Part shown: positions 44,740 to 54,564 of the stretch, one piece after another
How positions within the stretch are numbered: position 1 is the stretch's first letter
How the letters are laid out: every line of letters begins with the position of its first letter
From: Streptomyces gossypii
GTDB taxonomy: Bacteria; Actinomycetota; Actinomycetes; Streptomycetales; Streptomycetaceae
Assembly: GCF_025165795.1 (NCBI RefSeq)
Contig: NZ_JAJAGO010000003.1
Span: 434,001 to 498,000 of the forward strand
Length of the DNA: 64,000 nucleotides
Reading direction: 5' to 3'
Made by a program: the position numbers and the translations under genes
Notes under the pieces: model-generated
Databases searched by the model: none
Told to the model about the DNA's origin: nothing
The model's input: the letters and a program-made list of their open reading frames with translations, nothing else

Positions 44740-47700
44740 ATGTCGGAAACCATCTGGCAGACCGCCGGCAGCCGTGTCGACCACGGCCCGTACCGCCCCG
44801 TGCACAGGCTGATCGAGGAACAGGCCGACCGGACACCGGACCGCATCGCCCTGATCCACCGGGGAACCGCCCAGACGACCCTGACCTACGCGGAGTTCGA
44901 CGCGCTCGCCAACGGCCTGGCCGCCGAACTGGCGGCGGCCGGTGTCGGCCCCGGCGCCATGGTGCCCGTCGTCACCGGCAACAGCGTCGAACTCCCGCTG
45001 TGCATGGTGGCGCTGATGAAGGCGGGCGCGGCCTTCGCGCTCTGTGACCCGGCCTGGCCGGACGAGCGGCTGCGCTCCGTGCTGGAGGAGCTGGACCCGC
45101 CGCTGGTGCTTACGACCCTGTCGGCGACAGCCAGCGGGCTCACGGCGGCCGGCACGTCGCCTGTCGCCGACAGGGTCGTCACCTCCGGGCCGCTGGTCCG
45201 CACGGACCGGCCCGCGCTGGTCGTCTCGGCCGGGCGGATCACGCCGAGCACCGTGCGCCCCCGTCCGACGCCGGGCCCGGAGCAGCCTGTCTACGGGGTG
45301 TTCACCTCGGGCACGACGGGGACGCCGAAGTGCGCCGTGAATCTGCACGGGGGACTGACCAACCGCTTCCGCTTCATGTCCCGCTACTTCGGCGCCACCG
45401 GCGAGGAGGTGGTGCTCCAGAACAGCCGCCACACCTTCGACTCGGCGATCTGGCAGCTGCTGTGGCCGCTGACGACCGGTGGCCGCACGATCATCCCCGA
45501 GCAGGGCGAGTTCCTGGATCTGGAGCGGACGGTCGAGGCGATCCACCGCTACCGGGTCACGGTCACCGACTTCGTCCCGGCGATCCTCGGCATGCTGCTG
45601 GCCTTGCTGGAGGCCGAGCCCGCGGCGGTGCGCAAGGTGACCTCGTTGCGTCATCTGGTCGTCGGCGGCGAGGAGATCATCCCGCACGCCGTGCACCGGC
45701 TGCGCGCCCTGCTCCCCGGCCTGGAGATCACCAACGGCTACGGCCCGTCCGAGACGTCCATCGGCGTGGTCTTCCACCGGATCGACGGCAGCGAGGGCGA
45801 CCACATCCCGCTCGGGCGCCCCATCGACAACTGCTACGCCGTCGTCATCGACGAGCAGCTGCGCCCGCTGCCCGCGGGCACCACCGGCGAGATCGTGATC
45901 GGCGGCGCCTGCGTCGGCGCCGGCTACCTTGGGGACCAGGCGCGCACCGCCGAGGTGTTCGTGCCCAACCCGTTCCCGCGGATACCCGGCGACACCCTCT
46001 ACCGGACCGGTGACCTGGGCTGGTTCGACCAGGCCGGACTGCTGCGCTTCACCGGCCGCCGCGACCGGCAGACCAAGGTGGACGGCGTACGGATAGAACT
46101 GGCCGAGATCGAGACCACCGCCGAAGGCTGCCACGGCGTCATCCAGGCCAAGGCCCTGACTCTCCGGCGGCACGGGCGCAACCGGCTGGTGGTCGCGGCG
46201 GCGGCCGAGGAGGGAACCACCCCGGCGGCGCTCCGCGCCCACCTGGTGGCCATGCTGCCGCGCATCCAGGTGCCGCAGCACTGCTTCGTGGTGGAGAGCC
46301 TGCCGCTCTCCGACAACGGCAAGGTCGACCTGCGGGCGCTCCGGCTGCTCGCCGAGGAGAAGCTGGAGTCGGAGGCGCGGCCCGTCCCGCCGGCCGGCCC
46401 GGCCGCCGCGGATGACCCGGAGGCCCCCGCCGCCTCGGTGCCCCGGCCCGGCGGCTCCCTCGCGGAACGCATCGCCGAGGTGATGCGTACCGTCCTCGAC
46501 CTCCCCGCCTTCGGGACGCGGGACGACTTCCTGCTGCGCGGCGCCGACTCGCTGACCGCGCTGAGCGCGATGCTGCGGATCAGGGAGAGCGCGGCACCGG
46601 GGACACGGGCGGTGGGTCTGGCCGAACTGTACGAGCACCGCACCCCGGAGGCCCTGGCGGCGGTGCTGTCGCAGGCAGGGACACGAACCGGGCCGGACGC
46701 GGGCGGCGGGGACGCGTCCGTCGTGGCCTCCCTCATGGAGCGCGACTCCGGCCTGCCCGCCGATCTCGCCGAACTGGCCGCCCGCGCCCAGCGGTTCACG
46801 GGCACCGGCACCGGCACCCCGGTGGCGCTTCCGCCACGCACCGTCCTGGTCACCGGCGCCACCGGCTTCGTCGGGGCGAGGACCCTGCACCGGCTGCTGT
46901 CGGCAACCCCGGCCCGTGCCGTGTGCGTCGTACGGGCCCGCGACGACGCCCACGCCCGGGACCGGATCGTACGGACGCTGCGCGCCCAGGGCCTGTGGGA
47001 GGAGTCCCTCGGGGAACGCCTCGACGCACGCGCCGGCGAACTGGGCGCCCCCCGGTTCGGCTGGGCGCGGGAGACCTGGGAGACGTACGCCGCCAGCTGT
47101 GACGCCGTGCTGCACATCGGGGCCCTTGTCAACTTCCTCCTCGACTACCGGGCCCACCGCGCCGCCAACGTCACCGGCACGGCCGAGGTGCTCCGCTTCG
47201 CGCTCTCCGTGCGGCCCAAACCGCTGCACCACGTCTCCACCCTCGGGATCCTCGAACAGCACGCCTCCCGTACCCCGGGCCGCCTCCGGGAGGACTTCGA
47301 CCCGGCCACAGCCACCGCACCGAACAGCGGGTACAGCCGCTCCAAGTGGGTGGCCGAGCGGCTGCTCACCGCCGCCCGGAGGCGGGGCGCGCCGGTGACC
47401 CTCTACCGGCTCGGCGAGGTGATGCCCGCCGCCGACAACGGCGTGCCCAACCCGAGGGCGCTCACCCATCTGCTGCTGTCCGCCGTGCTCCGGCTCGGCA
47501 TCCGGCCCGACGTGCCGATGCGGTCCGACTACACGCCGGTGGACGAGGCGGCCGCTCGGCTGGTCGCCGGGCTCGCCGAGCCTTCCGACGGCGCCGTCTA
47601 CCACGTCTTCCGGGACGGCAGCGTGGACTTCGCCGCGCTCGACCTGGGGGGCGGTCCGGAGCGTGGGGGCGCCCTGCGTACGGTGCCGCCCGCGGAGTTC

Positions 47701-47961
47701 ATGGCCGCGCTGCGGGAGAGGGCGGCCGGGGGCGGGGAGCCCGCCGTGGCCGTGCTGCACGGTCTGCTGACGGCGCTCCCGGCCACCGGGCCGGGTGGCG
47801 TACCGGACTTCCGGCGGCTGCTGGCGGACAACCCCGGGTTTTTCACCAAGGAGGCGTGCGCCGCCCTGGACGCGCGGCACGGCTTCCGGGAACGGCCGCT
47901 GGAGGCGGCCCTCCACGCCTACAGCACCACGCTCACCGCTGGAGAGCCTGCCGGGCTCTGA
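44740..47961 (+). CDS. NRPS-like A-T-R protein with thioester reductase
   Basis: A 1073-residue single-module enzyme. The adenylation domain (~20-530) has VFTSGTTGTPK, NGYGPSET, YRTGDLGW, the GRRDRQTKVDG hinge and final Lys in NGKVDL; FDSAIW in motif A4 keeps the Asp that grips an alpha-amino group, so the substrate is an amino acid. The carrier domain has phosphopantetheine Ser604 in GADSL. The reductase (~700-1073) has GATGFVG at 706-712 and catalytic Tyr865/Lys869 in YSRSK. With no condensation domain it should release an amino aldehyde or alcohol. ATG 44740, well-spaced RBS AGAGAGG. Confidence 0.9.
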   Translation: MSETIWQTAGSRVDHGPYRPVHRLIEEQADRTPDRIALIHRGTAQTTLTYAEFDALANGLAAELAAAGVGPGAMVPVVTGNSVELPLCMVALMKAGAAFALCDPAWPDERLRSVLEELDPPLVLTTLSATASGLTAAGTSPVADRVVTSGPLVRTDRPALVVSAGRITPSTVRPRPTPGPEQPVYGVFTSGTTGTPKCAVNLHGGLTNRFRFMSRYFGATGEEVVLQNSRHTFDSAIWQLLWPLTTGGRTIIPEQGEFLDLERTVEAIHRYRVTVTDFVPAILGMLLALLEAEPAAVRKVTSLRHLVVGGEEIIPHAVHRLRALLPGLEITNGYGPSETSIGVVFHRIDGSEGDHIPLGRPIDNCYAVVIDEQLRPLPAGTTGEIVIGGACVGAGYLGDQARTAEVFVPNPFPRIPGDTLYRTGDLGWFDQAGLLRFTGRRDRQTKVDGVRIELAEIETTAEGCHGVIQAKALTLRRHGRNRLVVAAAAEEGTTPAALRAHLVAMLPRIQVPQHCFVVESLPLSDNGKVDLRALRLLAEEKLESEARPVPPAGPAAADDPEAPAASVPRPGGSLAERIAEVMRTVLDLPAFGTRDDFLLRGADSLTALSAMLRIRESAAPGTRAVGLAELYEHRTPEALAAVLSQAGTRTGPDAGGGDASVVASLMERDSGLPADLAELAARAQRFTGTGTGTPVALPPRTVLVTGATGFVGARTLHRLLSATPARAVCVVRARDDAHARDRIVRTLRAQGLWEESLGERLDARAGELGAPRFGWARETWETYAASCDAVLHIGALVNFLLDYRAHRAANVTGTAEVLRFALSVRPKPLHHVSTLGILEQHASRTPGRLREDFDPATATAPNSGYSRSKWVAERLLTAARRRGAPVTLYRLGEVMPAADNGVPNPRALTHLLLSAVLRLGIRPDVPMRSDYTPVDEAAARLVAGLAEPSDGAVYHVFRDGSVDFAALDLGGGPERGGALRTVPPAEFMAALRERAAGGGEPAVAVLHGLLTALPATGPGGVPDFRRLLADNPGFFTKEACAALDARHGFRERPLEAALHAYSTTLTAGEPAGL

Positions 47962-48010
47962 GCACGCTGCGCGGCTACCGCGCAGACCCGTACGAAACGA
48001 GAGGACGACC

Positions 48011-49009
48011 GTGCACTACCGCACCATGGGACGACTGGGCTGGCAGGTCAGCGAGATCGGCTACGGCATGTGGGGGATCGGCGGCGGCCCCGGAGGATTC
48101 ACCGGCTGGGACTACGACGTGGCCCCGGACTGCCTGGACCTCGCGGTCGAGGACGGCTGCACGTTCTTCGACACCGCCTGGGCCTACGGCCGGGGTATCA
48201 GCGAACAGATGCTGGGCGCCCTCCTCCGGCGGCACGCCGACCGCACCGGCAGCGAGCGGCTGCGGGTGGCGACCAAGGTCCCGCCGCTGAACCGGGAATG
48301 GCCGCCCGGCCCGGACGACACGCTGGACGACGTCTACCCCGCCGCCCACATCCGCGAGTACGTCCACCGCAGCCTGGAGAACTTCGGGACCGACCGGATC
48401 GACCTGCTCCAGTTCCATGTCTGGGAGGACCGCTGGAGCGGCGAGGAGAGCTGGCAGCGGGTGGTCGCCGACCTCAAGGCGGAGGGTGTGATCGACGGCT
48501 TCGGCCTCAGCGTCAACCGCTGGGAACCGGTCAACTGCCTGCGGGCACTGGACACCGGCCTGGTCGACGCCATCCAGGTGATCTACAACATCTTCGACCA
48601 GGCGCCGGAGGACGAGCTGTTCGCACGCGCGCTGCGCGACGACATCGGCATCATCGCCCGCGTCCCCTTCGACGAGGGCGGCCTCACCGGCACCCTCACC
48701 CGCGACACCGTCTTCCCCGAGGACGACTGGCGAGCCGTCTACTTCGGCCCGGAGAACCTCGGCCCGACGGTGGAGCGCGCCGAACGGCTGAAGAAGGTGC
48801 TGCCCGAGGGCATGTCGCTGCCGGAGCTGAGCCTCCGCTTCATCCTGCACCATCCCGCCGTGAGCACGGTCATCCCGGGCATGCGCAGGCCCGAGCACGT
48901 ACGCGCCAACCTGGCGGTCTCCGGGGCGGCGCCCGCGCTCGACCCCGCCCTGCTGGACGAACTGCGCGGCCACCGCTGGGACCGGCTGCCCACGGCATGG
49001 TCGATGTGA
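48011..49009 (+). CDS. Aldo/keto reductase
   Basis: A 332-residue TIM-barrel oxidoreductase using NADPH. The catalytic tetrad is visible as Asp and Tyr in FFDTAWAYG, Lys in RVATKVPP and His in LLQFHVW. The C-terminal cofactor block is STVIPGMRRPEHVRANL. It would reduce the aldehyde set free by the NRPS reductase domain or a related carbonyl. GTG 48011 follows GAGAGGAC. The 3' end overlaps the next gene by 13 bases. Confidence 0.88.
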   Translation: MHYRTMGRLGWQVSEIGYGMWGIGGGPGGFTGWDYDVAPDCLDLAVEDGCTFFDTAWAYGRGISEQMLGALLRRHADRTGSERLRVATKVPPLNREWPPGPDDTLDDVYPAAHIREYVHRSLENFGTDRIDLLQFHVWEDRWSGEESWQRVVADLKAEGVIDGFGLSVNRWEPVNCLRALDTGLVDAIQVIYNIFDQAPEDELFARALRDDIGIIARVPFDEGGLTGTLTRDTVFPEDDWRAVYFGPENLGPTVERAERLKKVLPEGMSLPELSLRFILHHPAVSTVIPGMRRPEHVRANLAVSGAAPALDPALLDELRGHRWDRLPTAWSM

Positions 49010-49770
49010 CCGTCATCGCCCTGTGGGCCCACCCGCGTGCGGTCTCCACGGCATTTCTGCGGATGATGGCCGAGCGCGGTGACGTCACGGTGGTGCACGA
49101 GCCGCTGGTGCTGCTCACCGACCACGGCGAGGTCACCGTTCCCGCTGTGGACGCTGTGGACGCTGTGGACGCTGTGGACGGTGCGGAGGGCGCGGAAGGG
49201 CGTACGGTCACCGTCCGCACGCCCGCCGAACTGCTGTCCCAGCTGGCGGAACTGGGCACCCGGAAACAGGTCTTCTTCAAGGACACGCTGGAGTACCACT
49301 ACCAGCATCTCTTCGACCACCCGGAGCGGATCGCCTCCTTCACCCACACCTTCATCGTCCGCGAACCGGCCCGTACGATCGCCTCCCACCACGCGGTAAA
49401 GCCCGAACTGGCCTGCCACGAGATCGGCTACGAGCACCAGTACGCGCTGTTCGAGCTGGCCTGGAAGGCGACTGGCCGGCGCCCCGTGGTCGTCTCGGCC
49501 GAACGACTGCTGGCGGACCCGTCCGCCGTGGTCGCCGGCTACTGCGAGCGCGTCGGCCTGCCCTTCCTGCCCGAGGCGCTGACCTGGCGGCCGGGCGAAC
49601 GCCCCGAGTGGCGCCAGAACGAGCGCTGGCACCGGGACGCGAGCGCCAGCTCGGCCTTCCGTGCCCCGGCGCGGGAGTACGAGGTCACCGTCGAGAACGA
49701 CGCGCGGCTGCGCGGCTTCTACGAGCACCACCTCCCCTTCTACGAGCAGCTCATCGCGCATGCCTACTGA
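48997..49770 (+). CDS. Sulfotransferase-like protein
   Basis: A 257-residue P-loop protein. LWAHPRAVSTAFLRMMAERGDVTVVHEP near the N-terminus matches the phosphosulfate-binding loop of sulfotransferase-like proteins often mis-annotated as aminotransferases, and FIVREPARTIASHHA is the 3'-phosphate block. It may sulfate a hydroxyl of the product. Sulfotransferase genes recur in family 3 encapsulin clusters. ATG 48997 lies within the AKR gene; GTG 49006 (GTGA overlap) is possible. A 9-bp repeat inserts (AVD)4 near residue 50. Confidence 0.75.
   Translation: MVDVTVIALWAHPRAVSTAFLRMMAERGDVTVVHEPLVLLTDHGEVTVPAVDAVDAVDAVDGAEGAEGRTVTVRTPAELLSQLAELGTRKQVFFKDTLEYHYQHLFDHPERIASFTHTFIVREPARTIASHHAVKPELACHEIGYEHQYALFELAWKATGRRPVVVSAERLLADPSAVVAGYCERVGLPFLPEALTWRPGERPEWRQNERWHRDASASSAFRAPAREYEVTVENDARLRGFYEHHLPFYEQLIAHAY
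49144..49179 (+). repeat. 9-bp tandem repeat, four copies
   Basis: GCTGTGGAC repeated four times, in frame, encodes AVDAVDAVDAVD in the sulfotransferase-like protein, in a likely surface loop. Confidence 0.95.
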
Positions 49771-49807
49771 GCAGTTGCGGCACCGGACCCAGACCCAGGA
49801 GACCTCC

Positions 49808-50677
49808 ATGACGAGCACGACACCGGCCACCCCGGGCGAGGAGTTCGCCCGCGCCTATCTCGCCGACCCCGAGAAGGCCGAGGTGCACTTCCAGTTCACC
49901 CTCACCGAGGCCTTCGCGGTGGGCAAGCAGCGGCCGCGGATGACGGCCCGCAACCTCTTCCGCGCCCAGCGGGCCGACACCGAGCAGGTGCGCTCCTGGC
50001 ATGAGACCAGGCCGGACGGGACCAGGCCGGACGGGACCAGGCCGGACGGGACCAGGCCGGACGGGGCGACTGCGGCCGGGGAGCAGCGCGAGGGGCGGCT
50101 GCGGGAGGAGAACTTCCGCTTCTCGCTGGCCGAGTACGGCATCGAGCCGATCACCGCCTGGGCGCAGATCCCCGAGGGCCTGGCAGCCGAACCGGAGGGC
50201 CTGGCCTCGTTCATCGACCGCAGGCTCATGGTGCGGCTCGGCACCGCCGAGAACCGGGCGCTCACCCTCGACGTGCTCCGGCACCCGGATGTGGCGCGGC
50301 TTCCCTACACCGGCTCCTACACCGACGGGGTGCTCGCCGCCTTCAACGAGATAGAGCAGACGGGCGGCACCGGCCGCGCCCTGATGGTGAACCCACGCGA
50401 CTACTACGCCGAACTGGTGGGCGCGGGGAGCCTGCTGGCGGATCTCGACCGCGAGGACGTGCAGATCTGCCGCCACCGTCATGTGGCGCCCGGCTGCGCG
50501 CTGGTGGGGGACTTCGCCATGGCCGCGCGGCTGCTCGAATCCGGCCAGTCGGTGATCAAGGTCGCGGAGCCGCCGGAGGGCACCTTCGACCGGCCGGGCA
50601 CGGCGGTGTGTGCGCAGGTGCACGAATCCGTCGCCGTCCAGCTGCCCACGCACTTCTTCCACGTGGTCCCCGCCTGA
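49808..50677 (+). CDS. Encapsulin-type (HK97-fold) shell protein, family 3
   Basis: A 289-residue protein. The region FRFSLAEYGIEPITAWAQ then LASFIDRRLMVRLGTAENR reads like the P-domain spine helix of HK97-fold capsid proteins, and GCALVGDFAMAARLLESGQS followed by HESVAVQLPTHFFHVV matches the A-domain end of HK97 gp5 (LVGDFSM then RAEERLAL). No portal, protease or tail gene is near, so this is not a prophage. Family 3 encapsulins are known from Streptomyces biosynthetic clusters. An N-arm insert of four TRPDG units (67-86) is encoded by a 15-bp repeat. ATG 49808 follows CAGGAG. Confidence 0.8.
   Translation: MTSTTPATPGEEFARAYLADPEKAEVHFQFTLTEAFAVGKQRPRMTARNLFRAQRADTEQVRSWHETRPDGTRPDGTRPDGTRPDGATAAGEQREGRLREENFRFSLAEYGIEPITAWAQIPEGLAAEPEGLASFIDRRLMVRLGTAENRALTLDVLRHPDVARLPYTGSYTDGVLAAFNEIEQTGGTGRALMVNPRDYYAELVGAGSLLADLDREDVQICRHRHVAPGCALVGDFAMAARLLESGQSVIKVAEPPEGTFDRPGTAVCAQVHESVAVQLPTHFFHVVPA
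50006..50065 (+). repeat. 15-bp tandem repeat, four copies
   Basis: ACCAGGCCGGACGGG four times in frame gives (TRPDG)4 at residues 67-86 of the shell protein, between the N-terminal arm and the FRFSLAEYG block. Confidence 0.95.
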
Positions 50678-50777
50678 CATGTGAGTCCCGCCTGACCGGC
50701 CGGTGGCGGGCCGCAGGTGGAGGCGTGTCTGCCCGGTAGGCCGTAGTTGCCAGGAAGACTGGCCTACTCTGGCGCGT

Positions 50778-51170
50778 ATGCAGTCCTACACCATTGGTCA
50801 GGCGGCGCGGCTGCTCGGCGTCAGCCCCGATACCGCGCGGCGCTGGGCGGATGCCGGGCGGGTCGCGACGCACCGGGACGACGCCGGGCGCCGGGTGATC
50901 GACGGCAGGGACCTGGCCGCCTTCTCGGTCGAGGCAGGCCAGGGCGGCGCCGAGGACGAGCCGTCCTACACCTCGGCGCGCAACGCCTTCCCCGGCATCG
51001 TCACCGCGGTCAAGCTCGGCGATGTCGCCGCCCAGGTGGAGATCCAGGCGGGGCCGCACCGCCTGGTCTCACTGCTGACCAGGGAGGCGGTGGAGGAGCT
51101 GGGGCTGGAGGTCGGCATGCGGGCGACGGCCCGGGTGAAGTCCACCAGCGTCCATATCGACCGCACCTGA
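50778..51170 (+). CDS. Excisionase-like HTH plus TOBE (molybdate-binding) protein
   Basis: A 130-residue protein. The N-terminal MerR/excisionase helix-turn-helix reads YTIGQAARLLGVSPDTARRWADAG. The C-terminal ~65 residues are a TOBE/Mop domain (SARNAFPGIVTAVKLGDVAAQVEI ending ARVKSTSVHI), the fold that binds molybdate or tungstate. It is probably a small molybdate-responsive regulator. ATG 50778 begins at the HTH; the longer frame is rejected. It need not belong to the cluster before it. Confidence 0.85.
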   Translation: MQSYTIGQAARLLGVSPDTARRWADAGRVATHRDDAGRRVIDGRDLAAFSVEAGQGGAEDEPSYTSARNAFPGIVTAVKLGDVAAQVEIQAGPHRLVSLLTREAVEELGLEVGMRATARVKSTSVHIDRT

Positions 51171-51188
51171 CGGCATGTCCGCCTCGCG

Positions 51189-51686
51189 TCAGCCGCTGGC
51201 GACCTCACTGTCGGCGGGGACGACGACAACGGGAAGATGCGCGTGATGCACCACCTCGGTGCTTGTCGACCCGAGTGTCAGCCTGCCCCACATGCCGGAG
51301 CCCCGGGAGCCGACGACGAGCAGACCGGCGTCACGGCTCACGTCCAGCAGCACCTCCGCCGGCCGGCCGGGCTCGGCCATGATCTCCACGTCCACCGTGG
51401 GGCCGCCGATCCGCTCCTTCAGCCGGGTTACCGATTCGTGCGCCTCCGCGAGAGCGTTGTCCCGAAGCTGTGTGTACAGGCTGCCCTCCGGGTCCGGGAC
51501 GGTCATCCAGCCGTACGTCGTGTAGCGGTCAGGGGTGTAGAAGTACGCGCAGACGGCCCGCAGGCCGACCCCGCGCAGCTGGGCCTCCCGGAGCGCGAAG
51601 AGCACGGCCTTGTCGGCGTGCGGCGAGCCGTCCGTACCGACGACGATCGGACGGGCTTCTGCGGGGGGTCGAGGCGTGCCGGTCAT
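51189..51686 (-). CDS. Universal stress protein (UspA family)
   Basis: A 165-residue single Usp domain. Strand 1 is [20 protein letters not shown], and the ATP-binding G-2x-G-9x-G-(S/T) motif appears as [21 protein letters not shown]. Its ATG overlaps the stop of the cytochrome oxidase gene (51683-51686), so both come from one message. GGAGGG lies upstream. The link with a terminal oxidase suggests a role in low-oxygen or redox stress, as for Usp proteins of the mycobacterial dormancy regulon, by analogy. Confidence 0.9.
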   Translation of the reverse strand: MTGTPRPPAEARPIVVGTDGSPHADKAVLFALREAQLRGVGLRAVCAYFYTPDRYTTYGWMTVPDPEGSLYTQLRDNALAEAHESVTRLKERIGGPTVDVEIMAEPGRPAEVLLDVSRDAGLLVVGSRGSGMWGRLTLGSTSTEVVHHAHLPVVVVPADSEVASG

Positions 51687-53404
51687 GGTGCCCTCCTGGT
51701 GTCGGTTTCCCCAAGTCCCGTGACCAGGCGCTGGTGCCTGGCCTGCGGGGTCAGCTCGATATCCGGGCGGTGCAGGTCGAGCGCAGGGGATTCGGAACGG
51801 ATGCGCGGCAGTGCGCGGAAGTTGTGCCGTGGCGGCGGACACGCAGTCGCCCATTCGAGTGAACGCCCGTAGCCCCACGGATCGTCGACCTCGATCTTCT
51901 TGCCGTACCGGCCCGTCTTCCACACGTTGTACATGAACGGCAGCATGGAAAGCCCGAGCAGAAACGAGCTGACCGTCGACACCGTGTTCAGAGCCGTGAA
52001 GCCGTCGGCCGCCAGATAGTCCGCGTACCTGCGCGGCATCCCTTCCACTCCCAGCCAGTGCTGGACGAGGAAGGTGCCGTGAAAGCCGGTGAAGAGCGTC
52101 CAGAAGGTGATTTTCCCGAGCCGTTCGTCGAGCATCTTCCCGGTGAATTTGGGCCACCAGAAGTGGAACCCGGCGAACATCGCGAAGACGACCGTGCCGA
52201 ATACCACATAGTGGAAGTGGGCGACCACGAAATAGGTGTCGGACACCTGGAAGTCCATCGGCGGCGACGCCAGGATCACCCCGGTCAGACCGCCGAAGAG
52301 GAAGGTCACCAGAAAGCCGATCGACCAGAGCATCGGTGTCTCGAAGGAGAGCGACCCGTGCCACATCGTGCCGATCCAGTTGAAGAACTTCACGCCGGTC
52401 GGTACGGCGATCAGAAACGACAGAAGCGAGAAGAACGGCAGCAGCACACTGCCGGTGGCGAACATATGGTGCGCCCACACCGTCGCCGAAAGGCCCGCGA
52501 TGGCGATGGTGGCGCCGATGAGACTGATATAACCGAAAATCGGCTTACGGCTGAAGACGGGCACGATCTCGGAAATGATGCCGAAGAACGGCAGCGCGAT
52601 GATGTACACCTCGGGATGTCCGAAGAACCAGAACAAATGCTGCCACAGCAGTGCGCCGCCGTTCGAGGCCTGGAAGACGTGCGAGCCGAATTGCCGGTCC
52701 GACTCCAGCATCAGCAGCGCGGCAGCCAGTACCGGGAAGGCCAGCAGCACCAGCACGCCGGTCAGCAGCACGTTCCAGACGAAGATCGGCATCCGGAACA
52801 TCGTCATGCCCGGGGCGCGCATGCAGATGATGGTGGTCAGAAAGTTGACGGTGGTGAGGATGGTGCCGAAGCCGGAGAAGGCCAGCCCCATGATCCACAT
52901 GTCGGGACCGACGCCCGGTGAGAACGACTCGCTGTTCAGCGGCGCGTAGGCGAACCAGCCGAAGGAGGCGGCCCCGTCCGGGGTGAGGAGGGCGCCGACG
53001 ACGATGAGCGAGCCGAAGAGGTACAGCCAGTACGACAGCATGTTCAGCCGAGGGAACGCCACATCCGGAGCACCGATCTGGAGCGGCATGATCCAGTTGG
53101 CGAAGCCCGCGAACAGGGGAGTGGCGAACATCAGCAGCATGATCGTGCCGTGCAGCGTGAAGGCCTGGTTGAACTGTTCGTGCGAGACGAGCTGGATGCC
53201 CGGCCGGGCGAGTTCGGCGCGCATGATGAGTGCCAGCGCCCCGCCGAAGATGAAGAAGGCGAAGGTCGTCACCAGGTAGAGGGTGCCGATCGTCTTGTGG
53301 TCCGTGGTGGTCATCCACTGGATGACCTTCCTCCCCGGACTCGTCGGGACCGGCCCCGGCCGCTCCCGCGGTGGCTCCGTCTCTGTGCTGCCGGTGGTCG
53401 TCAC
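51683..53404 (-). CDS. ctaD: Cytochrome c oxidase subunit I (CtaD-type)
   Basis: A 573-residue aa3-type oxidase core subunit in the membrane, with twelve helices. Heme and copper ligands are visible: His85 in FTLHGTIM, the His-Tyr pair in [11 protein letters not shown] in WAHHMF and two His in [11 protein letters not shown]. The lysine-channel and loop motifs are intact. Subunits II and III (ctaC, ctaE) are not beside it, so this is probably a second, stand-alone copy. GTG 53404 follows GAGGAG. It is co-transcribed with the universal stress gene. Confidence 0.93.
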   Translation of the reverse strand: MTTTGSTETEPPRERPGPVPTSPGRKVIQWMTTTDHKTIGTLYLVTTFAFFIFGGALALIMRAELARPGIQLVSHEQFNQAFTLHGTIMLLMFATPLFAGFANWIMPLQIGAPDVAFPRLNMLSYWLYLFGSLIVVGALLTPDGAASFGWFAYAPLNSESFSPGVGPDMWIMGLAFSGFGTILTTVNFLTTIICMRAPGMTMFRMPIFVWNVLLTGVLVLLAFPVLAAALLMLESDRQFGSHVFQASNGGALLWQHLFWFFGHPEVYIIALPFFGIISEIVPVFSRKPIFGYISLIGATIAIAGLSATVWAHHMFATGSVLLPFFSLLSFLIAVPTGVKFFNWIGTMWHGSLSFETPMLWSIGFLVTFLFGGLTGVILASPPMDFQVSDTYFVVAHFHYVVFGTVVFAMFAGFHFWWPKFTGKMLDERLGKITFWTLFTGFHGTFLVQHWLGVEGMPRRYADYLAADGFTALNTVSTVSSFLLGLSMLPFMYNVWKTGRYGKKIEVDDPWGYGRSLEWATACPPPRHNFRALPRIRSESPALDLHRPDIELTPQARHQRLVTGLGETDTRRAP

Positions 53405-53608
53405 GGCGACAACTCCTCGCCTCGATGGTCGTGCGCACCGCACCGGACCACAATGGTCCTTTCTGGTTGCTTAACAGCTGTATTGCGGCACGGCGAGTCG
53501 AGTGCCCCGACGGCCGTGGCAGCGCCCGGCGTACCCCGTGGACGTGCGCACATGCCGGTGAGCCTCTCGGCTATGGCCCGGCGCGCGGGCCAGGGCTGTA
53601 CTGGACAC

Positions 53609-54451
53609 ATGACACCGGACAACGCGAACCCTCAGCAGGCCGCACAGCGGAACACACTCGTCATCGGCGGCACCGGCAAGACCGGCCGCCGCGTCGCCGA
53701 ACGGCTGACCGCACTCGGCCGCCCCGTACGGATCGGCTCACGGTCCGCCGAACCCCCGTTCGTCTGGGAGGACCCGGCCACCTGGGAGGCCGCGCTGGAA
53801 GGTGCCGGCGCGGTCTACCTCACCTACTATCCGGACCTCGCCTTCCCCGGCGCCGCCGAAGCCGTGGGCGCGTTCTCCGAGTTCGCCGTCAGCAAGGGAG
53901 CACGGCGGCTGGTGCTGCTCTCCGGCCGGGGCGAGGAGGGCGCGGAGGCGAGCGAGCGCGCCATGCGGGACTCCGGAGCGGACTGGACGGTTCTGCGCGC
54001 CAGTTGGTTCAACCAGAACTTCAACGAGAGCTTCTTCCTGGAGCCGGTGCGCGCGGGCGAACTCGCGCTGCCGACCGGCGAAGCAGCCGAGGCGTTCATC
54101 GACGCGGACGACATCGCGGACGTCGCCGTCGCCGCGCTGACCGAGGACGGCCACGTCCAGGAGGTGTACGAGCTGTCGGGGCCCCGGCTGCTGAGCTTCC
54201 GCCAGGTGGCCGCGATTCTCTCCGAGACGACCGGCCGCGAGGTGCGCTATGCGCCGGTCAGCGCCGACGAGTTCCGGGCGGAGCTGAAGCGACAGGGCCT
54301 GCCGGAGGACTTCGCCGCCCTCTTCCAGCTGATCCTGGACGGCCGCAACGCGCATCTCACCGACGGTGTGCAGCGCGTGCTGGGGCGGGAGCCGCGGGAC
54401 TTCGCCGACTTCGCCCGGGACGCGGCGGCCACCGGCGTATGGGACGCCTGA
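53609..54451 (+). CDS. NmrA-like NAD(P)-binding protein
   Basis: A 280-residue Rossmann protein of the atypical short-chain group. It has VIGGTGKTGRRVAERL with the glycine motif, then RLVLLSGRGEEGAE and DWTVLRASWFNQNFNE, as in NmrA and QOR2-like quinone reductases. It may act as a redox sensor or an ergot-type oxidoreductase. Start ATG 53609 is inside a longer shadow frame. Confidence 0.85.
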   Translation: MTPDNANPQQAAQRNTLVIGGTGKTGRRVAERLTALGRPVRIGSRSAEPPFVWEDPATWEAALEGAGAVYLTYYPDLAFPGAAEAVGAFSEFAVSKGARRLVLLSGRGEEGAEASERAMRDSGADWTVLRASWFNQNFNESFFLEPVRAGELALPTGEAAEAFIDADDIADVAVAALTEDGHVQEVYELSGPRLLSFRQVAAILSETTGREVRYAPVSADEFRAELKRQGLPEDFAALFQLILDGRNAHLTDGVQRVLGREPRDFADFARDAAATGVWDA

Positions 54452-54564
54452 ACGAGGAGGGTGCCTCCGGCGCGCCGGAGCCTGGGCGGTGGCGTCCGGA
54501 GCGGTGGCGGCCCGGGGCCGAAAGCGCTGTGCGCAGCGCCGATCCGGCGTCTACGCTCCGTTGC

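Noticed and set aside
44647-47916. Minus-strand frame of 1089 codons opposite the NRPS
   Set aside because: It is the GC-rich shadow of the NRPS gene, rich in Gly, Arg and Pro, with no domain pattern.
49808-50677. HK97-like protein read as part of a prophage
   Set aside because: No terminase, portal, protease, tail or integrase genes lie near, and it is packed within a metabolic gene cluster.
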